Positions 1 through 10,752 of a stretch of DNA of 64,000 nucleotides are shown one piece after another (the stretch's first letter is position 1; each line of letters opens with the position of its first letter). The position numbers and the translations under genes were made by a program. A model generated the notes under the pieces. It was given only the letters and a program-made list of their open reading frames with translations. It was not told where the DNA came from and did not search any database. The DNA is from Lineus longissimus (taxonomy: Eukaryota; Nemertea; Pilidiophora; Heteronemertea; Lineidae): assembly GCF_910592395.1 (NCBI RefSeq), contig NC_088311.1, positions 13,334,501-13,398,500 of the forward strand, given 5' to 3'.

Positions 1-18
1 TCTGAGAAAACCTTCTCT

Positions 19-1335
19 CTACCAAGGAATTCTCGATAAAGACCAGGCGTGAAGAGCCTGGGACTGGGGCTGGGAGTGAAACACGACCGACCCCAGTTGT
101 TGGAGTAACCGACGGTGAGGAGGTAACGTTAGTGGAAACTCCACAAGCAGCTGAAGGAGAGCTGGAAACCAAGCTGGTGCAATCAGGATTATTATCGAGT
201 TGGATTCGTTGACTTTCCTGAGAATGTCGCGAATCCTGGTGAGCAGGTAGAGACTCAACGACTGGGTGCCCCCTTGTCGACGAATGTAGGACACCACAGT
301 GGTGTTGTCCGACAGAATTCTGATGCCTTTGCCTCGAATCTGATTCAAAAAAGCCTTGATTGCTAACAGGACCGCCTTCAGCTCCAGGAGATTGATGTGA
401 AGGCTGGCTTCCTGCTTTGACCACTGACCGGACACCGTCTGAGTGCCTAAGTTGGCACCCCAACCCGATAGACTGGCATCGGTAATAAGGGTCACGACTG
501 GCTCGGGAGGATGCAACGGATCCCCGACCATCAGATTGCCCTCGGACTCCCACCCCAGAAGATACTGGAAAAATATGGGCTGCAGCGGCACCTTTTTTAT
601 TTGTGATCTTGATGGTCTTTGAAAAGGCACTTGGGATAAAACTGCAGTGGGCGTAGATGAAGCCTCCCCAGTGGGATGAAATATGCCGTGAAGTTGAGGA
701 GCCCCAGGAACAACAAGAAGCTCTTCGCCGAGACCTTCCTGTACCTCTTCAGATATACGACCCCACAAGCGGACCATCTGAACTGACTGTTCCATTGGGA
801 AAACTAGTCCTTGAATCAAGTCGAACAGGACCCCTAGATGTTCGAAAACCTGTCTGGGAGTCAAATGTGACTTCTCGAAATTGATCAGAATACCTAGAAC
901 ATCGGCTAGCTTGAGGAGAAGCTGAAGCTGACAACAGAGGGTTGCTGGACACTTGTTCCTGAGGAGCCAGTCGTCCAGATAGAGATGGATTAGAAATGCC
1001 AGCCTCCTGAGATAAATCACCATCGCTCTCAACACCTTTGTGAAAATGAAGGGAGCATTCGCCAGACCGAAGCCAATTGCTCGGAAGCGATATATGGTGT
1101 CCCCTATACAAAACATTAGGTATTTGCGGACCTGAGGATGCACTGGCACGTGGTAATATGCATCCTTCATGTCCAGGGACACTTCATATTCCCCCTTGTT
1201 CAGCTGTGCCCTTATCGAATGGACGGACTCCATCTTGAAATGGGACACCTTAAAGGTGTTGATTTAACACTTTTTAGATCTATCACAGGCCGGAGGCCCC
1301 CCGATTTTTGTTTTTGTTTTTTTTTGAGTTTTGAA
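19..1335 (-). pseudogene. DIRS-1 reverse transcriptase / RNase H
   Basis: Seen: the main open frame (1248 down to 19, 409 codons) has RT motif A (SLDMKDAYYHVP, residues 24-35), motif B (FGLANAPFIF) and the catalytic YLDD (90-93). It is followed by RNase H (ITDASLSGWGA near 255-265, LSDNTTVVSYIRR near 312-324). The RT N-terminus continues in another frame upstream (a KKSGGLRPVIDL-like stretch near 1270-1310), so there is a frameshift near 1262-1268. A second slip between about 640 and 760 throws residues 155-215 out of frame, because the family-typical LLNFTAYFIPLGRLHLRP is readable in a different frame there. Family knowledge: RT/RH copies the RNA into DNA, and integration is by a tyrosine recombinase. 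No intact protein can be made. Confidence 0.85.
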
Positions 1336-1419
1336 CATAATGAGAGTAAAACCCTGCCTCTAAACCTGAGGCAGGGGCGATCTCTATGGCTTTCTTAGCT
1401 AACATTAAGTATACTTCTC

Positions 1420-2070
1420 CTAGCAAGACCAGTCTCTTGGAAAAGTCCCTTGGTAAGGCAATGGGACTGGTGGAGGCAGCATCTGTGTCCTGCCACCCCT
1501 GCCGCCCCTAAAGCTATTATTGTTGCCAGCCCTAGCTGGACGAGAGCTACCGCGCCCATGCCCCCAAGGAGCTAGAGTAGGCGTCGCAGTGAAAGACTGA
1601 GACGAACTCGTATGATAAGGCTGAGACCTCCCAGAGACAGAATTCGAGGAGGACTTAAACCTAGGCTGTGACCTACTAGGTTGTGCAACAACATGCAACT
1701 TATTGTGTTGAGCTGTGAATTTCTGCAGGGTAGGCACCACCTCCCCAAACATAGAAGGAGGCACACCTTCCTTCTGTACAATGAGCTGATTTACCAGCCA
1801 CTTCTTGGCTGCAGGGGGAACCAAAGACACCGGTGCAGACTCAATAAAAGAGCGCCGCCTAGCCAGCGTGGAGAGAGCCACAGATGTGGCGGCAAACTCA
1901 GTGGCGTGCTTTACCGCCCAAACCAAACTAGCTGACATAGCAAGCTTAGCCTGTAAATCGCTGGCCGAGGGGTCCCCAGCGGCCTCGATGCGCCGTATAC
2001 CCCCAACCAACACATCAATAGCATTGAGTGCCAACAGTGCCTTCCTTGACTGACGCTCCACATCCTTCAT
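1420..2070 (-). pseudogene. DIRS-1 Gag, C-terminal part
   Basis: A 216-codon frame. The N-terminal half is helical and Ala/Leu-rich (KALLALNAIDVLVGGIRR). The tail is rich in Ser, Gln and Arg and ends in RGG repeats (SFRGGRGGR), typical of an RNA-binding Gag tail. It precedes RT on the minus strand, as Gag does in DIRS elements, and is related in layout to the Gag frames at 15184-16197 and 56928-57734. No CCHC zinc knuckle is present. The assignment rests on position and composition rather than on a recognised domain. Confidence 0.6.
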
Positions 2071-2101
2071 CTCTGCACTCTTAATAAAGCCTGTGGACTC
2101 C

Positions 2102-2640
2102 TTAAGTCCAGTATAGGTCTCCAGGCTCTCCCCTACGTCCGGGGCTTGGCCTGTACAGAATCAGTTGGTGTAGAGTAAAATTTCTCCTTGTAATGAGGAA
2201 TTCTCCTGCGCCCAACTTTTTAGACCCCTTCAAACTAGATGGCAGTGAATTTGGGTCACCCAACTTGGCACCCTTCATGCCCCACATTTGGTCATGGATG
2301 ACGTCGAAGGTAGACGCCATCATCCCAGAATGCGGAAAAGCGACAGAGGGCTTTTGGGCCGGCATATCGTCCGACTGTAATTGTGACAAAGCCTGGACGG
2401 ACGAGGTCTGCTGCTATCTACGAGGCAGATCATCACCAACAACCGTGTGCAGGTTCTCAATGACTACATAAAACTCAGAATCAAGCTTGGGACTCCCATC
2501 CTCATCTGGGTTGGAGGGATGGTTGGAAGAGACATCTAAATCGATCCCGTCCCCAGCTACTGAAAATCCGGTATGGCTGGGAGCGTGGAGGTCAAAAAGG
2601 TCACCATTCCCTTCTGGGTCTAGTGATTACGACCTAAAGA
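2102..2640 (-). pseudogene. DIRS-1 Gag, middle part
   Basis: A 95-codon frame (2389-2102) leads into the next Gag segment with an intervening stop or frameshift near 2080-2100. The DNA from 2390 to 2640 has short coding-like pieces in shifted frames (acidic, DLDVSSNHPSNPDEDG-like on the minus strand) but no long frame. It is interpreted as decayed Gag because it lies between recognisable Gag segments. Confidence 0.4.
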
Positions 2641-2941
2641 CTGTGGATGGGACCTCAGTCTGAGAAGGTTTGGTAGCCCGGGCTCCCAGAGCAGCCTTGG
2701 GCGATTGTGACGCCCGACCAGCTGCCATCAGTGGTTTTACCATGGCCAAAAATGACCCCATCATCTCGGTGAACTTGTTAATGCCCGGTGCTGGAGAACG
2801 ACTACGTCTCTGGCGCCTGCGACGAGATCTCCCCTCATCATCTGAACTAGATGAAACATTGTCCGAGGAAAGTTCCTGGACCTCCTACGTGACCTTGAGC
2901 GAACGCGAGACCTTTGCCTCGTGGGCGACAAGGAAGGAGAC

Positions 2942-3313
2942 CTACGGGTACTGGGGGGGGGGGGGGGGCTCCGGAACCTTAGGATCTTCTGACGGCAATG
3001 GCGGCAGAATATCCAACTTATCCCGACCAGAAAGAAAATTGCTCGTAGCACTAGTTCCTGAAGCCTTAGAGAGCGACTGTTCCTTCCCTGAGGACCCAAT
3101 GCCTGGCTTATCAGATTGACTCTGACTACTGGCGGACACTCTAGAATTTGAGGCCCTACCAGCAGTAGAAGTGGTGGAGGAAGAACCCTGCCTACTCTTC
3201 TGTTGAGAGCCTGCAGTGGTACCCTTACCATTAGAATTCCTAACCATTCTAACAGATGCTGCGTATGCAGAACACTGCCGTAGAGTGTAGCATGTAATAC
3301 ACGCAAAATGCAC
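2942..3313 (-). pseudogene. DIRS-1 Gag, N-terminal part
   Basis: A 123-codon frame starting MHFACITCYTLRQC, followed by a long low-complexity Ser/Gly/Gln-rich stretch and a Pro-rich run (PEPPPPPQYP). The Pro run is encoded by a poly-G tract (plus strand, about 2953-2968), where the frame is then lost. That homopolymer is a likely site of either a true slip or a sequencing error. Low-complexity Gag N-termini are also seen in the other two DIRS copies here. Confidence 0.45.
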
Positions 3314-3947
3314 GTGAAAGCAGCAAGCTTGCCAAACGAAGTACCATGCACCAGCGTCGAAGCTGAGCTATAGCCCTCAGAACCTGCAGCTTTGGTCGCC
3401 GTAAAGACTACCTAAAGAAGCAGAACTAGCAAGCACAAAAAGAACAAGAGGCCCAAGGGCCTGGCGCTCAGCTGAAATGGCTAGGTGAAGGCAAGGGCCA
3501 AGTGTGTGTCGGTACCGTTATTATGAGGCAACGTGAAGCTATAACGTCTAGCACGCAGAAGTGCTGGTCCGAAGACCTTCTTGCTATATCAGTGCATGCT
3601 GAAGTACCGAGTTGACGTCACCCTGCTATATGACGTAAAGTCATTTATATTGCCGTTGCAGTAGTGGGGTGTGTGATGACGTCAAAGAGTTGTGTGGTGA
3701 CGTCAAAGAGTGGAGTCCTTGTCTTCATGCAGCGTAGGTGGAACTAATAACATGCACATGGACACAAGGTACATAATTATTACAGTGTATTTTGTGAGGT
3801 GGGGCCTGGTGCTTTGCAATGGTCAAATGAACCAACTGTTGTCTGGACATTGATGAAGTGGATGCAGCCAAATGTTTGGGACGGTCTTTTTTGTATGTGA
3901 AGAAAAGAAGATAAAGAGTTGGTTAACAAAATGAACTTTATTGGTGT

Positions 3948-4028
3948 GACAGATATTTGATGCCTTTTGGCAGATATTTGAAGCGCCTTGCGGCAGATAT
4001 TTGTTGCCTTGCGGCAGATATTTGATAA
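3948..4028. repeat. Short 21-bp minisatellite tract
   Basis: About three degenerate units of the GCCTTGCGGCAGATATTTG type, followed by TTGATAACGCTCTCCGGG. The same unit is present in about 30 copies at 36330-36955 in the autonomous element and about two copies at 47175-47235 in A4. It marks the point where coding DNA is missing relative to the autonomous copy. Confidence 0.8.
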
Positions 4029-5538
4029 CGCTCTCCGGGAATGGAAAGCAGTAAAACGAGTAAGCACACCTTACTCTGAATGTGGGAACAGCAAGTGCTT
4101 TCCTGGACTTGAAATGTGCCAACGACTCCTCTTGCAATAACCAACAACAGTAAATCTGTAAAAAAAGAGAAGAGAAATTAACACTGACTGAATAAAAAAG
4201 GGTGACATAGACGGGGAAATGTACACCACCGGATACAGTCTGTGCTTGACCAGGCATCGGTCAGATGATATCCTGAACAAGGCATCTATGGAAGCAAATC
4301 CAGAAAGAGACTTAACCTTCGAAGGGCACACTTATTACTCAGTGAAAAGTCAGTCCTGTGGGCTGTTTTCCAATTCAAAATAAAAGTGTAACCTCTTTAA
4401 ATTAGTCTCATAGACTGAACCATAACACTCAACATCCAACCGTGCCCACATGATGTGAGCCGAGAGCTGGGCTAAAGATGAGCGAGTGGTGTACTACATT
4501 TTGAAAATTGTCTATCGTCTACGACATGTGACAGAACAGGATCTAGTGGACTTAATGATGAGGTACTATCAAATAAGGTGTCCATCAATTGAATCATGAG
4601 GGCCTGTTGAGTTATCCTCTTAGGCTATCGTTTTTGTCTTTTTTTACAGCCAACAGTACAACCATGCACAGCGCAGTGTACAGACAGTACAGGATTGCAA
4701 ACCAAAAACATGAGCATTGTTGCCTAACGAAACTGCAGTGGAATTCATACTACGATGTCATAATGTGACTTTCAAAATAATTTTTTTCACGGCCAATGAC
4801 CAGACAGGGAGAAAACAAACGTAAATGGCGAGATTTGTTGCAAAATTGCCAACCACAACAACTCAGGGACCGTAGCCAAAATGGCCGACGGCGAATTCTC
4901 CGGTCGCTCGCGCAGTCCATAAACAAGCATCAATTTTACCAACTTTGTGTGCAAGCTTGGTCATCAAAGTTACAGAACTGTTAGAAATACATCTAAACAA
5001 CATAAATATACAGTTAAAAGTGCATAAAAATCCCATTTCAACCTCCGGGCGCTATTTTTTTTTCTCCGCCAGACTTCGGGCCCTAGGCCTACCGGTCGTT
5101 ATTTAGTGCGACCGCCACCAGAGTGTTTATCAAGATCTTTCGCCGTTTTAATTGCGCGTTTTAGGCAGATTCATCAATTATTACATGCATGCATTATATA
5201 TCACCGAAATGATAATTGCGGCGAGTGATTCTTGACACCCGGTCGACAAATCAGAACTTGCAAAATTGCTTACCAGTCAGAACGGCCCCTGGTCAAAACG
5301 GCCCCCGCTTTAATAGAGTCAAAACGGCCCCGGGTCAAAACGGCCCTGGGTCAAATGGGCACCTATAGCGGCGGAGAGTGTAGGGTATCGTGTGAAGTGG
5401 GCGGGTATAGTTGATTGTATAGTTGAGGCGGTTTAGGGATAAGTATTTTTAGGGGTGGGAACTTCGATCCTGTGATCTAGACCTCAAGAATTTGTAGTCT
5501 TTATTCATTCTTAGTACTGTTTGCATGCTTGGCAATGT

Positions 5539-6090
5539 TTATTCAGAAGTACTTAGTAGATCGAGGGGCTTTTTGTCTGGGCCACAGTCATGCATGCCGA
5601 TCAACCGTCGTATATCCATACTTCTAAATGAGAAAGAAATGAGAAATGAGAAGACGTCTACGTCTGGTGGTGGCTCGTCCTTGTGCTGCTCGGTAATATA
5701 CTCGTCGACCGCCATCTGTAGCTCTGCTTCACTTGGCATGCCGTGGTCTAGGTCTACGTCTGGTGGTGGCTCGTCGTCTTCCAGTACTTCTTGATGATTT
5801 TCAGCCCATTCGTTCATGATGACCTGTAACGTGGAAGTGTTTTGCAGTGACAATCGTGTGCTCTCGCCCTGGGGCTCCCCAAATTTAAGGCGGCTGTAAC
5901 TTCTTGCCTGACACCGTTGGCACCTCCAGCTGATCGCATTCCCCAGCTTGACAGCGGCACGGTACACTTTCTGGCTGATACCCGTGTTGCAGATTCGGTG
6001 TTGCCACTGGTCACATCCTTCGCACTGGAGGCCATGTTGTCGTCTCTTCACTTGCTTGCGGCAGGAGATGCAGGGATCCTCTTCTGTCAT
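5539..6090 (-). CDS. PHD-type zinc-finger protein carried by the transposon
   Basis: 183 codons, starting MTEEDPC. Seen: a C4HC3-like zinc-binding pattern with C7/C10, C23/C26, H31/C34 and C57/C60, including CEGCDQWQHRICNTG, which fits a PHD finger. The rest is acidic and contains the octapeptide DEPPPDVD twice (tandem coding repeat). PHD fingers bind histone tails. Similar N-terminal fingers occur in proteins with MULE transposase domains, from memory of the family. Here the transposase half is missing and the C-terminus (after PPDVDVFSF) looks out of frame or replaced. It is probably a remnant of the transposon's own protein rather than a host gene. Confidence 0.55.
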   Translation of the reverse strand: MTEEDPCISCRKQVKRRQHGLQCEGCDQWQHRICNTGISQKVYRAAVKLGNAISWRCQRCQARSYSRLKFGEPQGESTRLSLQNTSTLQVIMNEWAENHQEVLEDDEPPPDVDLDHGMPSEAELQMAVDEYITEQHKDEPPPDVDVFSFLISFSFRSMDIRRLIGMHDCGPDKKPLDLLSTSE

Positions 6091-6277
6091 AGTAAGGTGT
6101 TGATGAAAGTAGCGTCGAGTTGTAGCAGCAATGAAGTCTTGGAATAAACTGATGAAGATCCTGAGAATTCTGGGGGTTTATATAGTCATCGTGACGAGAT
6201 GATAAAATGAACAGTACTCATTTTTGAATTAGGTCCCGTCTGTAATTAGTAATCGTTCCTTTATTGTTAATCGAAAT

Positions 6278-6505
6278 ATCAAAGAGACAGTGAATTCGCA
6301 TCACCTTTGGCATGTGATTAGTGTTCGCAATTAGCTCTAATTAGCCGCAAGATCAAAGAGACAGTGAATTCGCATCACCTTTGGCATGTGATTAGTGTTC
6401 GCAATTCGCTCTAATTAGCCGCAATATCAAAGAGACAGTGAATTCGCATCACCTTTGGCATGTGATCACTGTTCACAATGAGCTCAGTCACAAGATTAAA
6501 GAGAC
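6278..6505. repeat. 74-bp tandem repeat, about 3 copies
   Basis: The unit starts ATCAAAGAGACAGTGAATTC. Copies begin at 6278, 6352 and 6426 (74-bp steps), with a degenerate fourth start at 6495. It lies inside the TIR transposon, right of its zinc-finger frame, and may be a subterminal transposase-binding array. That role is inference. Confidence 0.85.
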
Positions 6506-7912
6506 AGTGCGATCCCTCTCCACTCTATATGTATTTGGTCACATGTAAAATTATTGAACAAAATAGATGTCTAGAAGTTAAAGGTAAAAGGAACCTCAGC
6601 AAATATCACGAAAAGTAGCCTTGATTAATTCCCCTTGCTTAATTAATGATCTTATATTTTTCTGTGTGATCACGGACCTGAATAAAGTTCGATGGTGTAG
6701 ACCTACATTAGCCCTACATATAGAGAATAATGTAGAGAAAATTAATAATAATAACAATAATATGGGCGAACAGGCCAAAAACCAGATAACGCAACTTCTA
6801 AGTTTTAAAAGTGCATAACATCTGCTTTCTTATCTCGTTACCACTGGTTACACGCACGCAGTAAAAAAAGTTATCTAGTTCAGATAGGTTACTACCACTA
6901 AACTACCAAGGGCCGTTTTGACCCAGGGCCGTTTTGACCCGGGGCCGTTTTGACTCGGGGCCGTTTTGACTCTATTTAAAGCGGGGCCATTTTGACCAGG
7001 GGCCGTTCTGACTGGATACCGCAAAATTCACGTGAGATCGCTTGCATCATCGGCACGTTTGAAAGCCGAATTTCACAAATTCCACAAATATTTATCACAT
7101 ACTATATGTATCACCACAAAGGTAACTCTCTAGACTATTTGAAACCAAGTTCAGATACTTATTTTCACAAATATTTGAAGCTATGCAAGCGATTTTTCAG
7201 TGGTAGAGATCGACGGAAACAAATTTCTCGCTCTAAAATGACATGAGACGAGCACCAACTTTCGCTAATTTGTGCACAAAATTTCCGCAATATTATAAAA
7301 AACTATTGATAAATCTGAATTATATAGACTCTTTTCAGTACCTAAACAAATTTCAGGTACATGGTCATGTTGATTAAAAGAGTATCAACCGATTGAACAT
7401 GAGAAAGTTCACTGACCTTCATTGAAGCAGCGACTACCGCCATTTTTAAATTGTGGCATCTCTTCTATCGATCGGCCAATCAGCAGCACTGCTTGCAAAA
7501 AGTTGAGCCACCGCCAAATTTGAAATCGCCAAAATTCAGTCAATGTGCCTGCAGCGCCAACTGGCGGTGAAAACTATATTAATTCCATTAAAAGTAAAAA
7601 ATGAACAAATATTAAAAAATATTCAGCCATATTGACAATATTTGCTCTGTGGACCGAGGTAAAAAGGGAAAGAAATCTAAACGCGAAATGACCTCATTCT
7701 CTTAATATAGGTCGGATCGCGCTGATTTTTCGTTTTTTGAGTTCACCTTGGGCAACTCCTAATTTACCACCGTCAACGAAGTGGCTGGGCCTTCCCGGTC
7801 AGAAATGTCCAATTTTGTCCACAGATGGGTCCCTAGATGGATGGATGGATTGCAGGACGGACACCATTTGAACAGCTATTCTACTAGCTCCGCTGACTTT
7901 GTCAGCTGAGCT

Positions 7913-8300
7913 AAAAACGATACCTGAATGTAGTTTAAACGGGCTTCCCGGCGGGCTGGCTGTCTAGCTGAGGCGAAACCAAGATCGACGGCATGGCACT
8001 GATCGATTTCGTAGACGGTACTAAACCGAAGTACCCCGGCAGCCTCAAGGCGGGTGCTGTTCTAAACCGGTCAAAAGCTCAAGAAAACTTCCCAAAACCA
8101 CATATAAAATGCAAAAAACCTTCTTAACTATTAAAATACTGTAGACTACAGATTAAGACACGTCCGTGCAGGAGCGTGTCTACAGGAAAGAAGGATGATT
8201 GAAGGGCTGGTGGGTGTGAGGTTATAGAGGCGGTGCCAAGTGAGCATGCGCAGTGTGACGTCACTTTTTGTTTACCTGTAGACACGTGCAGATTTAAAGG
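7913..8300 (-). other. Unassigned DNA, possibly 5' end of DIRS-1
   Basis: About 390 bp with no reading frame of note. It contains a GACACG...CGTGTC pair and GTGTCTACAGG/CCTGTAGACAC (about 8185 and 8275), an inverted pair that could be a terminal repeat of DIRS-1 resumed after Helentron A1. I could not align it to the left flank, so this is weak. Confidence 0.25.
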
Positions 8301-8825
8301 GGATATGGCATATTGTTATACTACCTCTGGTATTATCCAATATGGTAGAATTTTCTAGAGCGTTACGCTAGAAATCGAAGTTCGTTGCAGTGAAAACTAC
8401 TCCAAAACTGGATTCGTTACAATTCGCTAAATGAATTTCTGCGAATAATTTGGAGATACTCCCTTAGAATATTCTAGCTCAAATAAAAACGAAACGTGCA
8501 ACCTATCGGTGATAGGTCGAATCAAAAACTCAGAGGATATATGATGGACCCTTGCTAGAAGTAGCAACCATATTCTTTTCAAAATTTTCCGCCCAGTATC
8601 AAGGGAGACCTTGCATATTTTCATTTTCAACATTTGGCTCCCTGGTGGCCAAACTGTTAATCAGACTGGACCAAAACTTGGTCTCCAAGGTGTCATTGCA
8701 TAAGGGTACATGTGTACCAAGATTCAACTCTAGCTTTATAGCAGTTACGAAATGTACCCTGCTAACAGTCGTCGGACGACAGACATCACCTCAAAGAAGA
8801 AGCTCACCTCTGAGAGGCGAGCTAA
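8301..8825 (-). mobile_element. Helentron family B, 5'-end fragment
   Basis: Ends at a hairpin AGCTCACCTC-TGA-GAGGCGAGCT followed by AA (8801-8825). Bases 8530-8790 are homologous to 12780-13020 of element B1 (shared GTGGCCAAACTG-type and GGTCTCCAAGGTGTCATT motifs). No matching 3' hairpin is found to the left, so only the 5' terminal part (minus strand) is recognisable. Confidence 0.6.
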
Positions 8826-10400
8826 AATCAGGTAAGAAACTTTTCACAAAGAGCTTAACAACAGCAGGACTGTCAATACTTGATGATGTTATTTCCTCGG
8901 TTAAGTTGGTTTAAGCAGACAAAAAGCGGGTGATTTGAATGACTTTGCCTGGACTGCATTTATGGTTGGGCATTTAATGGTTCAAGAGTTCATCTCTTGT
9001 TGGTTAAGTAGATTGGCACCTAATGTCCAATTTGTTCTATCTCGCTTGGAACCATAATAATAACTAGTTCCTACTACCGTTAAAATCTTCGGATGCCAAA
9101 ATAATTAAACAGCTGGGCTTGGGCAGCACAGCAATCACTCACTATATCAAGAGTTCCTACGATCATTGACACCCCATCAAATCATGATGAATAGGTCAGT
9201 CTGGGGCTTTCTGGATCAAAAGGCTATAGAATCTGCAGCCTAAGGTCACAGCAGGTAGGTGAAATTTTTAACTTCAGAAGTCAAATTAAAACACCAAACT
9301 CCAAAACTGTACTTTGTAAAACTATAATAAAAATGAGAACAGGTGAAGATGCGGTAGTGACATTTTGTTTTTACAAACCGCCCCTACCAGCCTAAGGAAC
9401 AACCATTTTGGTACAATTTTCAACGCTACTTTATTCTGGCTATCAAGCCACATGACACTAGGTTCTAGGGGGGAAATCTTTGTATGAACTTACCATCTTA
9501 TCTCAGGAGATTTTCTTGGATGAACAAGGCAACCAGGAATAATTAGGACCAACTACTGCAGCATCATCAAGCGCCGTGTCTATTGCAGGCACATCATCGA
9601 CAAATGGAACCTTGATTGCAATGCTAGGTGGGCCGAAAGGTCCGACCCCCACCTTGTTCACGGCTTACTGGAGTTTGCGCAATATTTGGCTAAAAAAGTA
9701 TTCTACGCAACAGTCCCTAGGTGACTTTTCCTATTCATAATACACAGCCTGTCCATCCTAGATCGTGGTTACATGGGGAGTAATCGTCGTAAAATTAGGC
9801 CAAACGCAAAGACAGTTTACCTGGGTACCACTATGTTTACGACGCGAACAAGCCGTGTAAGTCATTATCAGCATTTTTTTCATTGAACATTTGCGGGTAC
9901 AGCGTCACAGGGAGCAGCATTGAACGGTAAACAGGTTCACATCATATTCAGACAACGGCTTGTAACGGCCATACAGGAAACGATTCGTATCAAAAACCGA
10001 CGATCACAACTATTCACTTGCTGAGAATATACATTACGCGCATACATTACATTCAGATATTTGAGCTTCCAAGCTTTGAGGAATAACAGGTCATGTGCGA
10101 ATTTGGCATGTAATTTTTGTAATTTACGTGAGTACATTTTCAACCCCGAAAAGTGTGAAGTGAAGTTATGCTTTTATTTAGTAAAAATCGGTAGGCATGT
10201 CCAACAAGACATGTGTCTCAGCTGCCTGGGCGAGTGTGGGTCATCACTCAAAAGTCGTTCTATGTAATATGCATGCAAGCACTGCGTGTGTATTGATTTG
10301 TGTATACAATGTACGTTACCCTCTCTACTTCAAATGATCTGAACCTCATAAGGGTTTGATTAATTAATTGTTTGTCGTACCTTCTTCGATCGAGGTCCGA
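8826..10400. other. No feature recognised
   Basis: AT-rich DNA with only short frames. No protein domain, terminal repeat, tRNA box or long tandem array is visible. It is likely intron or intergenic DNA of old repeat origin. Confidence 0.5.
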
Positions 10401-10408
10401 ACAAATTT

Positions 10409-10749
10409 TTAAGCTAATAATGGTAATAAACATAATGGTCGCTCCCCCATTTCGCTCGTTTCGTTTCGTTGCGCAAAGTCCAGTAAGCCCTTGTTCACAG
10501 CTGCAATGCAGTACATGTACATGTACTCCATGCCTTCAACTAAGTCCTCATCTACGAAAGTCAGATTTTTGATGATTGTTTCATTTACTTTGGCCGAGCA
10601 GGTGCTGGAGGTCGGGCAGCATTGAAGACATTTAATGTTGTAGCCAATGATTAGAGAGCATCCATCATCTCCTGGTGGTTTCCATGACACTATGGCAGAG
10701 TCCCTAATGAATTGTGAGACAGTTGGCGCATCAGGTACTCCGGGTTTGT
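10409..10749 (-). CDS. Orphan exon: fibronectin type III-like domain
   Basis: Minus strand. A good acceptor (eight T then CAG, 10750-10757) opens a frame reading DKPGVPDAPTVSQF, then SAIVSWKPPGDDGC, IIGYNIKC and LVEGMEYMYMYCIAAVNKG. This is the strand B Trp, strand C Tyr and the Y-x-A-x-N-x-G end of an FN3 domain. The four closely spaced Cys after YNIKC recall Eph-receptor FN3 modules, but that is only a resemblance. The exon begins in phase 1, as FN3 exons usually do. No clear GT donor closes it before an in-frame stop near 10409. No neighbouring FN3 exon is seen, so it may be a lone exon of a gene extending outside the window, or a pseudogene. It cannot splice in frame from the phase-0 end of the SET exon at 21577. 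Confidence 0.5.
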
Positions 10750-10752
10750 CTG

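Larger units (their letters stand above)
1..3443 (-). mobile_element. DIRS-type retrotransposon fragment (DIRS-1)
   Basis: Minus-strand order from right to left is Gag (about 3313 down to 1420), then reverse transcriptase and RNase H (about 1330 down to 19). The RT has the YLDD box and the RNase H has the TDAS...SDN signature found in DIRS elements. The tyrosine recombinase and 3' terminus would lie left of base 1 and are not visible. The right side is cut by a Helentron insertion at 3443. The 5' end may continue after that insertion at 7913. All frames are broken, so this is a dead copy. Confidence 0.85.
5268..7020 (-). mobile_element. TIR transposon with 8-bp target duplication (MULE-like)
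   Basis: The ends are inverted repeats of about 100 bp built from direct repeats of a GGTCAAAACGGCCCC-type unit (5274-5358, inverse at 6905-7016). The flanking 8-mer GCAAAATT occurs at 5260-5267 and 7021-7028. The sister Helentron A4 has a single GCAAAATT at 48575-48582 with the same surrounding sequence, giving a natural empty site. Eight-base duplications fit hAT, P or MULE. A PHD-like N-terminal protein of the kind seen in MULE/FLYWCH proteins is encoded inside, so MULE is my preferred inference. No DDE domain is visible, so the copy is internally deleted. Confidence 0.8.
3444..7912 (-). mobile_element. Non-autonomous Helentron A1
   Basis: Left end (minus-strand 3' end): hairpin AGGCCCAAGGGCCT followed by GGCGCTCAGCTGA at 3444-3475. 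Right end (minus-strand 5' end): hairpin with arms CGCTGAC/GTCAGCTG and terminal GAGCTAA at 7889-7914. The two ends share an asymmetric inverted repeat (CTCAGCTGA). This matches Helentron termini and the ends of the RepHel-coding copy at 23804-39774. The internal sequence from about 3950 to 4800 is closely similar to 36900-38500 of that copy, so A1 looks like an internal-deletion derivative. Without its 1.75-kb insertion (5268-7020) it is about 2.7 kb and nearly identical in layout to A4 (46688-49587). No replicase coding remains. Confidence 0.85.

Noticed and set aside
2761-3351. 196-codon minus frame overlapping DIRS-1 Gag
   Set aside because: Unusual Leu/Arg composition and overlap with the Ser-rich frame that better matches a Gag N-terminus. 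Considered a shadow frame.
4796-4984. 62-codon frame in A1, similar to one at 48037 in A4
   Set aside because: Conserved only because the two elements are recent copies. No domain, and the frame differs in length through an indel.
6278-6505. CRISPR-like repeat-spacer array
   Set aside because: The 74-bp units are contiguous with no unique spacers, and the genome is eukaryotic. It is a simple tandem repeat inside a transposon.
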